Source: Lachnospiraceae bacterium
GTDB lineage: Bacteria; Bacillota; Clostridia; Lachnospirales; Lachnospiraceae
DNA: 64,000 nt
NCBI GenBank assembly: GCA_021203205.1
Contig: JAJQBQ010000018.1
Coordinates: forward strand, 73,485 to 137,484
Direction: 5' to 3'
The notes under the pieces were generated by a model. It had not been told where the DNA came from. It searched no databases and was given only the letters and a program-made list of their open reading frames with translations. Shown here one piece after another: positions 33,889-42,002 of the stretch. Within the stretch, counting starts at the first letter, position 1; each line of letters begins with the position of its first letter. Made by a program: the position numbers and the translations under genes.

Positions 33889-35520
33889 ATGACGAAAAGA
33901 TTTAATGTAAACGGTTCCTGCGATCCGAACCGCCACTATATGGTGAATCTGGATTCCAGATTAAAGGAAATCCGGCAAATGGTGGATTTTGGCGATTATT
34001 TTACCATCAACAAAGCAAGACAATACGGAAAGACAACGATACTGCGGGCTCTTACCCGGTACCTGAAAAGCGATTATGAAGTGGTGAGCCTTGATTTTCA
34101 GACCTTAAGCGCCGGCACCTTTGAAAATGAAAAAACATTTGCTGCTTCCTTTGCGAAAGAACTTCTGGACAATGTGCCGACTTTTCCGGGTGGCGTGAAA
34201 GGAGAACTGGAGGAACTTGGGAAAAAGTCAGCGGAATATGATACTCTGCAGGATCTCTTCCGTGTCTTAAAGATATGGTGTCAGAAAGCAGAGAGAAAGA
34301 TTGTCCTGCTGATTGATGAGGTGGACACGGCGACAAATAATCAGGTATTTCTGGATTTCCTGGCTCAGCTGCGGGCGTATTACCTGAAACGCCCGGAAGT
34401 AACGACGTTTCAGTCTGTGATTCTGGCCGGGGTTTGCGATGTGCGCAGCATCAAAAGGAAAATTCGGATGGATGAGGATCATAAGCCGGAGCTTGTGCCT
34501 GCACAAGCTCCAGAGTTAATGCGAAGCATTTACTCTTTGAACAGTCCTTGGAACATCGCAGCCGATTTTGACATTGACATGAGTTTCCAGACGAAGGAAA
34601 TTGCAGACATGCTGAATCAGTACGAGGACGATTACCATACAGGCATGGATGTTTCGGAGATATCCGAGTTGATTTACAGTTACACATCAGGTTACCCGGT
34701 GCTGGTCTCCCGCATCTGCAAGCTTCTGGATGAGAAAATCGCGGGGAGCGAACAGTTCCCGGACAGGAAAAGCGCCTGGACAAAAGAGGGTTTTTACGAG
34801 GCGGAGAAGCGGCTGGTGAGAGAGGACAATCCGCTGTACGAATCCCTTATGGGAAAACTGGAAACATACCCGGAACTGCGGACGGTTATCTATGAACTGC
34901 TGTTCAACGGCAAATCCATCCCGTATGTCGCGACGAGCCCTTACATCAAGGACGCGGCCATGTTTGGTTTTATCCGCAACGAAAACGAGCGGGCGGTGAT
35001 ATCCAACCGAATTTTTGAAGCGGTTCTCTATAACAACTTTATTGCGGAGGAATTCGTGACAAGCAAGATGTATGATGCCGGTGAGCGCGAGCGGAGCCAG
35101 TTTTTTGTGGGTGGGGACTTGAACATTCGGCGCATACTGGAAAAGTTTGTGGAGACGTTTGAAGAACTTTACAGCGAAGAAGATGATGCGTTTTTGGAAA
35201 ATGTGGGCAGAAAATACTTTTTGCTTTTTCTGAAACCGATTATAAATGGGGTGGGGAACTACAGCATCGAGCCGCAGACAAGAAACAGCGAGCGCATGGA
35301 TCTGGTGATTTTCTACCGTGGAGAACAAAACATTCTGGAACTCAAAATCTGGCGTGGAAAGGCATATAATGAGCGCGGCGAAAAGCAGCTGGCGGATTAT
35401 CTCGATTACTTTCATATGAAGAAGGGATATATGCTGAGCTTTAATTTCAACAAGAAGAAAACACCGGGGATCCAGGAAATTGTGCTGGGAGACAGGCTGC
35501 TGATCGAGGCGGTTGTGTGA
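33889..35520 (+). CDS. AAA-type ATPase with C-terminal PD-(D/E)XK nuclease-like domain
   Basis: A 543-residue protein. The ATPase part has a Walker A-like KARQYGKTTIL (about residue 45) and Walker B VLLIDEVDTA (about 142). The C-terminal part has the nuclease-like pair ERMDLVIFY and NILELKIWRG. ATG 33889 follows GGGGGAT. Proteins of this kind are widespread in gut Firmicutes and Bacteroidota; their role is not established. Between EDHK and NSPWNIAADF, normally adjacent in relatives as I recall them, lie about 18 extra residues encoded by two consecutive hairpins (34488-34536). Confidence 0.8.
   Translation: MTKRFNVNGSCDPNRHYMVNLDSRLKEIRQMVDFGDYFTINKARQYGKTTILRALTRYLKSDYEVVSLDFQTLSAGTFENEKTFAASFAKELLDNVPTFPGGVKGELEELGKKSAEYDTLQDLFRVLKIWCQKAERKIVLLIDEVDTATNNQVFLDFLAQLRAYYLKRPEVTTFQSVILAGVCDVRSIKRKIRMDEDHKPELVPAQAPELMRSIYSLNSPWNIAADFDIDMSFQTKEIADMLNQYEDDYHTGMDVSEISELIYSYTSGYPVLVSRICKLLDEKIAGSEQFPDRKSAWTKEGFYEAEKRLVREDNPLYESLMGKLETYPELRTVIYELLFNGKSIPYVATSPYIKDAAMFGFIRNENERAVISNRIFEAVLYNNFIAEEFVTSKMYDAGERERSQFFVGGDLNIRRILEKFVETFEELYSEEDDAFLENVGRKYFLLFLKPIINGVGNYSIEPQTRNSERMDLVIFYRGEQNILELKIWRGKAYNERGEKQLADYLDYFHMKKGYMLSFNFNKKKTPGIQEIVLGDRLLIEAVV
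34488..34536 (+). repeat. Double-hairpin insertion inside a coding frame
   Basis: GGAGCTTGTGC (34488-34498) pairs perfectly with 34501-34511. Directly after it AGAGTTAATGC (34512-34522) pairs with GCATTTACTCT (34526-34536) with one mismatch. Both lie inside the AAA-ATPase gene and keep the frame. Confidence 0.75.
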
Positions 35521-35628
35521 GGATAATTATATGACAACAGGGTCAGAAATCCTGAAGGAAAAGCCTTGTGTTGGCTCATGGATTTTGGCTTCGTAGTGTT
35601 ATTACATGATACATGTATTATATGTCGC

Positions 35629-35672
35629 AAGGGGACAGGCTGAAAACGGAGCCTGTCCCCTTACGCTTTTTT
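35629..35672 (+). terminator. Bidirectional terminator between AAA-ATPase gene and sfsA
   Basis: AAGGGGACAGGCT (35629-35641) pairs perfectly with AGCCTGTCCCCTT (35650-35662), with ACGCTTTTTT behind it. It separates two converging genes. Confidence 0.85.
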
Positions 35673-35681
35673 GTTAAAATA

Positions 35682-36374
35682 TTACACTGGTTTCACAACA
35701 TGTGAGATAGTAAGCTCATCCGGCTCCACATGACAGGCAAAAAACCACACCTTTACCCCAGCTGCCTCAGCCTCCTTCATAGCCTCACCAAACTCCGGGT
35801 GCGTGGCCGTGTTGGGGTAAACCATGCTTACGCCATCCATCTGTATCACAAAGGCGAGGATCGCCTCAAAACCTTCCTGCTTCGCCCTTATTAACTCCCG
35901 AATATGCTTCACGCCCCGCTCTGTCGGGGCATCCGGAAAGTAGCCGATGCCGTCCATTTCAAGGGTGCACCCTTTTACTTCCATGAGAAACCTCCGGGGA
36001 CTGGCATCGGCTGTGACTTTTTCCATATAAAAGTCGATGCGGGAATCGCCGTATCTGTATTCCGGCAGAACCCGGCTGTAATCCTGCTCCGCAAGCCAAT
36101 CTTTCACAACCGTATTCGGCGCATTGGAATCGATATTGAAAAGTACGCCGGTATTTTTGCGGACAGCTACCAGATCATATTTCGTTTTTCTGCGGGAATT
36201 TCCGGGAGCCGTAAGCCATACTTCACAGCCGGGGATCAGGAGCTCCCTGCATCTGCCGGTGTTCTTTACATGAACCGTTTCTTTGTGACCATCCATCTCC
36301 ACCTCCGCAAGGAAACGGTTCGGTCTGGCAAGAAACGTGGCGCGGAAAATATTTTCGTATTTCAAAACTTTCAC
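35682..36374 (-). CDS. sfsA: SfsA-family DNA/RNA nuclease
   Basis: A 230-residue SfsA. Typical stretches are visible: FLARPNRFLAEVE, VKNTGRCRELL, FNIDSNAPNTVVKDWL, SRIDFY and MEVKGCTLE, then GYFPDAPTERGVKHI. The Asp and Glu-x-Lys of the PD-(D/E)XK-like core are present (DSRIDFY, MEVKG). SfsA was named for sugar fermentation stimulation and has nuclease activity. The start ATG 36374 has only a modest ribosome site. Confidence 0.93.
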   Translation of the reverse strand: MKVLKYENIFRATFLARPNRFLAEVEMDGHKETVHVKNTGRCRELLIPGCEVWLTAPGNSRRKTKYDLVAVRKNTGVLFNIDSNAPNTVVKDWLAEQDYSRVLPEYRYGDSRIDFYMEKVTADASPRRFLMEVKGCTLEMDGIGYFPDAPTERGVKHIRELIRAKQEGFEAILAFVIQMDGVSMVYPNTATHPEFGEAMKEAEAAGVKVWFFACHVEPDELTISHVVKPV

Positions 36375-36469
36375 CTGCTTTCGGGCGTGCTCGCCTTAAG
36401 TCTTTATATCCGTGCAGAGATTCGTAGCTGTATCTTCTAAGATTGCAATCATGATTTCGTAGATGAACG

Positions 36470-36509
36470 AAAGAGCGCCTGTTTGATATGACAGACGCTC
36501 TTTAAAAAA
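36470..36509 (-). terminator. Terminator of the downstream AAA-ATPase gene
   Basis: AAAGAGCG (36470-36477) pairs with CGCTCTTT (36496-36503), extended by CTGT/ACAG around one mismatch. A A-rich stretch follows on the plus strand and a T-rich stretch lies on the minus side further down. Confidence 0.6.
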
Positions 36510-36582
36510 GTGCATATCATGACCGCTGCGAGTACTGGTTATATTATTTTTTAAAACATCAGACAGTGGACTTGAACAAACC

Positions 36583-38193
36583 TTACAGAACTTCAATCAG
36601 ACACCTGTGAACCTTGTCCTTTTTATAATATCCAATCCCGACTCCAAGGATCCGTCCGATTGTCTTCGGCTGCTCGCCGAGTTTCCCCTGAAACTTCTGC
36701 GCATATTTCTTATCCCTGATCTGCCGTAAAGCGGTTTCCGGGGAATCGTCGACCTTTAGCTCCAGTATGATCCCGTCGTCAGAACGATTGTATGGATAAA
36801 AAATATAGTCCACATATTCTACACCGGCCAGATCTTCCCGTTGCATATCATATTTGTTCCGCGCGGCAAGATAAGCGAGTTTCACGCTTCCGGAGAGTTC
36901 TGCTTCATCACTGTATGACTTCAGGGGTGACTCGGAATTATGGACAAATGCGAGAACGTCGCTGATGGTATCCGTATCTCCGTCATAAGTTGCCTTTAAT
37001 ATACGCAGAGATTCCCGCTCCAGCTCACGCATGTAGTTAAAGCGTGGCTCTGTCTGAATGATTTTATCAAACTCCATATGAAGTTCCCGGTTCGGGATCC
37101 GCACACTGCCGCCAAAATAATTCAGATATCCATAAACTGTCATCACGGACAGAATCTCATCTCGTTTCGTCAATACAGAAGCCGTGGAGGCATATTCGGA
37201 AACATCTGTCTGCACCGGCTCATCCGCAGCCAGGAGGATAATCGCGTCCCTCACGCCATCCGTATCGTTTAAGACGTAATCCTTAAGCTCGTTATATTCG
37301 CCGGCCTTCGCCCAGTAGTTTTTCAGCTGATTTCTCGTAAGGGCAGAGACGACAGAGTTTGGATTGTACAAACTGCCGCCGTTTTCCCTGTGGTATCCGT
37401 CGTACCAGTCGGTCAGATCTTTGCGGGAAATGGCAGGGGAGGTTTCGCGCTGCAGGTAGCGCTGGTAAAGCTCATCGACCTCCGCGTCAGTAAAACCGAA
37501 ATATTCACTGAAACGGTCGCTGTTCGCCATGTTGTATTCGTCAAAATGGTTCATAGTGTCACTGGCTGAGTATTTTTTGATCGGCAGGACGCCGGTAAGA
37601 TAGGTCAGCGCAACGTAAGCGCGTCCCTTTGTCAGGTCGCCGAGAAAAGAGGTAAACTTTCCGCGATCCGCATCCGTAAAATAACTTCTGTGGAAGATAT
37701 AGTCCCACTCGTCAAAAATCAGAATAAAGCGTTCTCCCAGGTGCTTTCGCGTAATATTGCGCAGCATGGATCCGATGGTGTCGCCGCTGCGGTTTCGCAC
37801 ATCCGGATAGGCTTCGGTCAGGTCATCCGCCAGCCCTTCTTCAAAATAGTGGATATACTGGTCATAGGAGGTGCATTCTCTGGGTCCTTTGCTGAAATCG
37901 ACATAAATCACATTATGCCGATTCAGGTGTTCCCTGTATCCCGGGTAAGCAGCGATCTTAAGCTTCGAGAAGACATCGCCTGCGTCTGCGCCTTTGCCGA
38001 AAAAGGCACCGATCATGGATGCCATAACGGATTTCCCAAAACGTCTGGCTCTGGTGACGGAAATATTGCTTCCTTCCTGCTCTACGAGCGGAAATAATTC
38101 CAGCAAAAACTCGGTTTTGTCTATAAAATAAGGTTTCGCCGTTTCGCGGCGGTAAAGATCGAGAATGTCTTCGGAATTCAGATAATAGCCCAT
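36583..38193 (-). CDS. AAA-ATPase-like protein with DUF1703-type nuclease domain
   Basis: A 536-residue protein of the AAA-ATPase_like/DUF1703 type: FIDKTEFLLELFP, a P-loop RARRFGKSVMASMI (about residue 50), the Walker B-like FILIFDEWDYIF, the domain-typical LTGVLPIKKY and WYDGYH, and a C-terminal IILELKVDDSPE followed by ALRQIRDKKYAQKF. It starts at ATG 38193 after GGAGGTG. Family function is not established; these genes often lie in variable regions. It belongs to a different branch from the one at 33889. Confidence 0.88.
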   Translation of the reverse strand: MGYYLNSEDILDLYRRETAKPYFIDKTEFLLELFPLVEQEGSNISVTRARRFGKSVMASMIGAFFGKGADAGDVFSKLKIAAYPGYREHLNRHNVIYVDFSKGPRECTSYDQYIHYFEEGLADDLTEAYPDVRNRSGDTIGSMLRNITRKHLGERFILIFDEWDYIFHRSYFTDADRGKFTSFLGDLTKGRAYVALTYLTGVLPIKKYSASDTMNHFDEYNMANSDRFSEYFGFTDAEVDELYQRYLQRETSPAISRKDLTDWYDGYHRENGGSLYNPNSVVSALTRNQLKNYWAKAGEYNELKDYVLNDTDGVRDAIILLAADEPVQTDVSEYASTASVLTKRDEILSVMTVYGYLNYFGGSVRIPNRELHMEFDKIIQTEPRFNYMRELERESLRILKATYDGDTDTISDVLAFVHNSESPLKSYSDEAELSGSVKLAYLAARNKYDMQREDLAGVEYVDYIFYPYNRSDDGIILELKVDDSPETALRQIRDKKYAQKFQGKLGEQPKTIGRILGVGIGYYKKDKVHRCLIEVL

Positions 38194-38420
38194 GGCAGCA
38201 GGTCACCTCCCGGATAAAATGTCATTTCATATGAAATATCAATGCCGAGAATAGCACAACTAATCAGATTTGACAAGGAATTTTAGGAACAAGGGAGTCT
38301 TTACTTTGATGCTGCGGATTTCAGTACTGAAAGTTGAATTTGTGCTGAACCGGCCATTTCTTTTTGTAATCACCAGCGGGTATGCGGAGCTGTTTGCGGG
38401 GGTAGTGAATCAGCTGCAGT

Positions 38421-38478
38421 AAAGTCGTTGGCAAAATGTGAGAGAGTGAGCCAAAAGTCGTTGGCAAAATATGAAAGA
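38421..38478. repeat. 25-bp direct repeat upstream of the Fic gene
   Basis: AAAGTCGTTGGCAAAAT starts at 38421 and again at 38454, continuing with similar bases (GTGAGAGA and ATGAAAGA). The period is 33 bases. Function unknown; it may be two binding sites or a decayed coding repeat. Confidence 0.65.
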
Positions 38479-38571
38479 CTGCAATCCGGCAGAGAAATTC
38501 GTCTGTCAGGTTGCGGCCTCCAGTGCTTATACAAGTGAAGATTTTGCATGGTTTTATCCGTAAAATAAGGC

Positions 38572-38645
38572 TTTGCCGATATCGGCAAAAAACACGAACC
38601 AATAATGCAAATCACATTGATATTTTGCCGATAAGCTGATATACT
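38572..38645 (+). promoter_or_regulatory. Promoter and palindromic operator of the Fic gene
   Basis: TTTGCCGATATCGGCAAA (38572-38589) is a perfect 18-bp palindrome. Its half site recurs as TTTTGCCGATAA (38623-38634) within the 17-base spacer between TTGATA (38617-38622) and TATACT (38640-38645). A protein bound at the palindrome and half site would block the promoter. The helix-turn-helix at the start of the Fic protein is a candidate. Confidence 0.72.
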
Positions 38646-38668
38646 TATAAAAGAGTGAGGTATATCGC

Positions 38669-39562
38669 ATGAATTATTTGAGCGTTGCCGAGGTGGCAAA
38701 AAAATGGAATATGTCGGAGCGCAGCGTCAGGAATTACTGTGCACAGGGGCGCATCCCTGGCGCTTTTCTGACAGGCAAAACCTGGAATATTCCGGAATCT
38801 GCAGGGAAGCCTGCGCGCGCAAATGTGCAGAAGGCAAAACCGAAAACATTGTCGGAGGTTTTGAAAAGTGAGAAGCAGGAAAAAATAAAGGGCGGAATTT
38901 ATCATAAGGTTCAGGTGGAACTGACCTACAACTCGAACCATATGGAGGGGAGCAGGCTTACGCAGGAACAGACCCGCTATATTTATGAAACAAACACCAT
39001 CGGCGTGGATGCGGATGGTGTAAATGTGGATGATATTCTGGAGACAGTAAACCATTTTCGCTGTATTGATTTGATCCTGGATGATGTCAATATGCCGGTG
39101 AGTGAAAAGCTGATAAAGCAGCTTCATTTTATTCTGAAAACCGGAACCCTGGGCAGCAGAAAGGAGTGGTTTGCGGTGGGAGACTACAAGAAGCTTCCGA
39201 ACGAGGTGGGAGGACGAAAAACTGCGTCTCCGGAAGAAGTGCGCGCAAAGATGAAGCAGCTCATTGCCGAATATAACGTCACAAAATCCAGGTCTTTTGA
39301 GGAAATACTGGACTTCCATTATCAATTCGAACGGATACACCCATTTCAGGATGGCAACGGACGTGTAGGGCGCCTGATCATGTTTAAGGAATGCCTTAGG
39401 AATGATATCGTACCGTTTATCATCGAGGATGATTTAAAGATGTTCTACTATCGCGGACTGGCGAACTGGGAGAGCGAGCGGGGGTATCTTATGGATACAT
39501 GCCTGACAGCGCAGGATCGGTTTAAGGCTTGTCTTGACTATTTTCATATAGCGTATAAATAG
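38669..39562 (+). CDS. Fic-family protein (AMP-transferase) with N-terminal helix-turn-helix
   Basis: A 297-residue protein. Residues 1-50 look like a helix-turn-helix (YLSVAEVAKKWNMSERSVRN). An inhibitory-helix motif of the (S/T)xxxE(G/N) type, SNHMEG, lies near residue 90. The Fic active site HPFQDGNGRVGRL is near residue 224 and is complete. Such proteins transfer AMP from ATP to target proteins and are kept inactive by the Glu of the inhibitory helix. ATG 38669 follows GTGAGG. The combination with a palindromic operator suggests self-regulation. Confidence 0.9.
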   Translation: MNYLSVAEVAKKWNMSERSVRNYCAQGRIPGAFLTGKTWNIPESAGKPARANVQKAKPKTLSEVLKSEKQEKIKGGIYHKVQVELTYNSNHMEGSRLTQEQTRYIYETNTIGVDADGVNVDDILETVNHFRCIDLILDDVNMPVSEKLIKQLHFILKTGTLGSRKEWFAVGDYKKLPNEVGGRKTASPEEVRAKMKQLIAEYNVTKSRSFEEILDFHYQFERIHPFQDGNGRVGRLIMFKECLRNDIVPFIIEDDLKMFYYRGLANWESERGYLMDTCLTAQDRFKACLDYFHIAYK

Positions 39563-39639
39563 AGCTGTAATGACAAAAGAAAAATCCTGTGATAAGATAA
39601 GAAATATAGAATCCCTGATGGGATAGAAATATAAGAAAT

Positions 39640-39832
39640 GCTGTGGAAGAAAGCGGTGAAGGTCGATGCGGTTATTATTAACATGAACAGGAAACAGGAG
39701 CGTAAGCATATTATAATCTTCCTTATAAACCTCGTCCTCAATAATTGTCTTTAGCATTTCAGGCACATTCACTCCGGTCATCGCGGATGGACAGATGCCT
39801 GTTTTTGCCCGGACAGCACGCACCTCTTTCAC
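39640..39832 (-). pseudogene. Truncated gene downstream of the AbiEi-like antitoxin
   Basis: A GTG start overlaps the antitoxin stop (GTGA-type overlap), and about 60 codons look protein-like (KTGICPSAMTG, MLKTIIEDEVYKED, MLTLLFPV, RIDLHRFL). After about 39640 the frame no longer looks coding and runs into the end of the Fic gene on the other strand. The position is that of an AbiEii-type toxin, but I cannot recognise the family from this fragment. Confidence 0.4.
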
Positions 39833-40458
39833 AAGGAGATGAAATTTAGCATCCCCATTTCATACATGTTTTTATAAATTTTATCCGGATAGAAAGGTAA
39901 CCAGGGTTTCAGGTTTGAAAAACCCATGCCCAGTTCTTTCATATATGCCAAAATACGCCTTAGCTGTGCATCCGGATCGCTTTCAGAGAAATAATCAATA
40001 TCTTTTATGAGATCCAAAAGCTGCAACTCACGATAGTTATCCTCGGTTACTGTTACCCGTGGCTTTTTTAATATCACTGTTGAAGCTGCAAGTTTTACCT
40101 CACGGTAGTCACTGGTTGCCTTGTTTGTAACAATTTCGCATTTTGCGGATAACTGGGTTGTGAGACCCAATTGGTTGGCAAAGGTCAATGCACCAATATA
40201 GCCGCACCTTGTTCCGTTTTCGGTCAGATATTTCTGCTCAATTACTTTTTCTCTTGACAGCGTAGATCCTGACTTAAAGATAGTTTTTGTCGGGATGAAA
40301 TAGATACCCGTATCATATCTTTTCAGCAATCCCTGATCTGTCAGCTTTTTCACCTGCTGTCGGATATAGTTCATGGTCATGCCCTTGTATTGAATATTTG
40401 AAATAAATATTGGTTCGTTTACACCGTAGGTTTTCAGCAGATAATCGTACAGTTCCAT
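39829..40458 (-). CDS. AbiEi-like antitoxin (DUF6088 type)
   Basis: A 209-residue protein. A winged-helix N-terminus (NYIRQQVKKLTDQGLLKRY, DTGIYFIP) is followed by an AbiEi-type region: GTRCGYIGALTFANQLGL and a basic strand. Such proteins are antitoxins and autorepressors of type IV AbiE-like systems. ATG 40458 follows AGGAGG. The downstream partner is only a fragment, so this seems to be an orphan antitoxin. Confidence 0.75.
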   Translation of the reverse strand: MELYDYLLKTYGVNEPIFISNIQYKGMTMNYIRQQVKKLTDQGLLKRYDTGIYFIPTKTIFKSGSTLSREKVIEQKYLTENGTRCGYIGALTFANQLGLTTQLSAKCEIVTNKATSDYREVKLAASTVILKKPRVTVTEDNYRELQLLDLIKDIDYFSESDPDAQLRRILAYMKELGMGFSNLKPWLPFYPDKIYKNMYEMGMLNFISL

Positions 40459-40548
40459 TTCAGCCTCCTTTGCAAAAATATTTCAGCAATGCACCACTTC
40501 ACATTTATTACAAGCCGCATTAGCATATCTTGCAAGTACTTTTTTCAG

Positions 40549-40593
40549 AAGGTGAAACATTTCCCACGTTTCATTTGCTTATTTATCAGAGGA
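40549..40593 (+). promoter_or_regulatory. ECF-type promoter, copy 1 (lipoprotein gene)
   Basis: Forty-five bases align without gaps to 41382-41426. Shared blocks are AAGGTGAAACATTT, TTTGCTTA at the same distance, and CAGAGGA. The shared -35-like GTGAAAC and -10-like block fit an extracytoplasmic-function sigma promoter. The encoded sigma factor lies at 41437. Confidence 0.75.
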
Positions 40594-40656
40594 TGAGCTT
40601 TATTCGAGTAAGTGCAGCCATGGCAACTCGAAAAACAAGGTGATAAGGAGGCAAAT

Positions 40657-41238
40657 ATGAAAAGAAAATTATTTTTCCGGATGCTTGTGATGGCAATTAT
40701 GCTACTTGCGCTATGTTGCGTCGGCTGCGGCGATGAGGATTGGGAGGATCACAACAGTTCCGGTACGGAGGAAGGAAATCCGGAAGCGGATGGTGATACA
40801 TCGACTGTGCTCCGATCTTCCGGGGATTCCGAAGATGTGGAGCAGACAGGAAACAGTCTGTTTACCGATGATTTTTTTGAGGATGTGGTACTCATCTACA
40901 CCACGCGAGGCGATGTGGTTACCGGAGATCAGGTCAAACCGGTAATCGAGTTCCTAAAGGGGCTTTCGCTCACCGAGACCGATGATCATCTGTCTACAAC
41001 CACAGAGGACGGTGAATTGCTCTATGGTGGCACTGCTATAACTTTTCGAAAGTCGAATGGTTATGATATAACTTTTCTTGTGGATGGATACGGAAAACTT
41101 ACATGTGTAAGCTACACCTCTTATGCAGAAACATTTAGCTATATAGCTGATGTCAGCGTCAGTGATGACGAAAGCTTTCTTGGTATGCTTGGAGAGGCGT
41201 TCGATCAGGGAATGGAGATGGACGAAACCGAAAGCTGA
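40657..41238 (+). CDS. Predicted lipoprotein, co-regulated with the ECF sigma factor
   Basis: A 193-residue lipoprotein precursor: MKRKLFFRMLVMAIMLLA, then a lipobox-like CVGC with the modified Cys near residue 22. An acidic, low-complexity stretch (about 25-65) follows. The remaining domain (about 70-185) has alternating strands and no recognised family. ATG 40657 follows AAGGAGG. It shares a promoter sequence with the sigma gene, so it is probably an envelope-stress output or sensor. Confidence 0.75.
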   Translation: MKRKLFFRMLVMAIMLLALCCVGCGDEDWEDHNSSGTEEGNPEADGDTSTVLRSSGDSEDVEQTGNSLFTDDFFEDVVLIYTTRGDVVTGDQVKPVIEFLKGLSLTETDDHLSTTTEDGELLYGGTAITFRKSNGYDITFLVDGYGKLTCVSYTSYAETFSYIADVSVSDDESFLGMLGEAFDQGMEMDETES

Positions 41239-41311
41239 ATCCATAAGGGCTTCATGATGAGAGTTGAGCCGGAATTACAGACATCATTAAAAAATAAAAT
41301 TATCTGTCCAT

Positions 41312-41342
41312 GCGGGAGCGTCAGAAGATGCTCCCGCTTTTC
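41312..41342 (+). terminator. Terminator after the lipoprotein gene
   Basis: GCGGGAGC (41312-41319) pairs perfectly with GCTCCCGC (41330-41337), followed by TTTTCC. Confidence 0.85.
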
Positions 41343-41381
41343 CATATACTTCTGCCTGAAAATCTGCTATTATTTTCGCGT

Positions 41382-41426
41382 AAGGTGAAACATTTTCCGC
41401 ACATGATTTGCTTACATACCAGAGGA
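41382..41426 (+). promoter_or_regulatory. ECF-type promoter, copy 2 (sigma factor gene)
   Basis: The second member of the pair described at 40549. It ends about 10 bases before the sigma factor start, so transcription is probably self-activated. Confidence 0.75.
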
Positions 41427-41436
41427 GGCAAGCGCC

Positions 41437-41994
41437 ATGGAACGCGATTTTGAAGAGCTCGTCAAAACATACGGAAAAACCATATATCGATGCGCCTGGT
41501 CTTACTGCAGGTCAAACGCGGACGCGGAGGACATCACGCAGCAGGTGTTTTTGTACTATCTGCAGAAGAAGCCTGTATTTCATGATGAACAGCATGAGCG
41601 GGCCTGGTTCCTGCGTGTGACGATGAATTTGTCGAAAAACCATCTGAATTCCTGGTGGAACCGCCATACGGAAGGGTTCGCGGAGGAAAAACCAGACGAA
41701 AATTCCGGCGACAGAGGGAAAAGGGCATCTGTCGGGAATGCAAGCCCGAACCCCGGTCATAAGGATTTGAACCGGTCGTCCGGAACCGGAAGCCCGGAAG
41801 AAGTGGCGGAGGGCATGGAGCTATGGGAGCTCGTGTGCAAACTCCCGGAAAATTATCGAAATGTGATTTTCCTGTATTATATGGAAGGATATTCCGTGAA
41901 GGAGATCAGCCGAATCCTGGGGCAGAAGGGCGCGACGGTCCGCACCTGGATGGCGAGAGCGCGGCATATGCTGAAAAAGATGCTGGAAGAATGA
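41437..41994 (+). CDS. ECF-type RNA polymerase sigma factor
   Basis: A 185-residue sigma-70-family factor. Region 2 is at residues about 5-65 (TIYRCAWSYCRSNADAEDI, TQQVFLYYLQKKP) and region 4 at about 130-180 (LPENYRNVIFLYYMEGYSV, KEISRILGQKGATVRTWM). Between them lies a longer than usual linker of about 45 hydrophilic residues (PDENSGDRGKRASVGNASPN and more). ATG 41437 follows AGAGGAGG. The anti-sigma gene starts eight bases after the stop. Confidence 0.9.
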   Translation: MERDFEELVKTYGKTIYRCAWSYCRSNADAEDITQQVFLYYLQKKPVFHDEQHERAWFLRVTMNLSKNHLNSWWNRHTEGFAEEKPDENSGDRGKRASVGNASPNPGHKDLNRSSGTGSPEEVAEGMELWELVCKLPENYRNVIFLYYMEGYSVKEISRILGQKGATVRTWMARARHMLKKMLEE

Positions 41995-42002
41995 GGTGCA
42001 AT

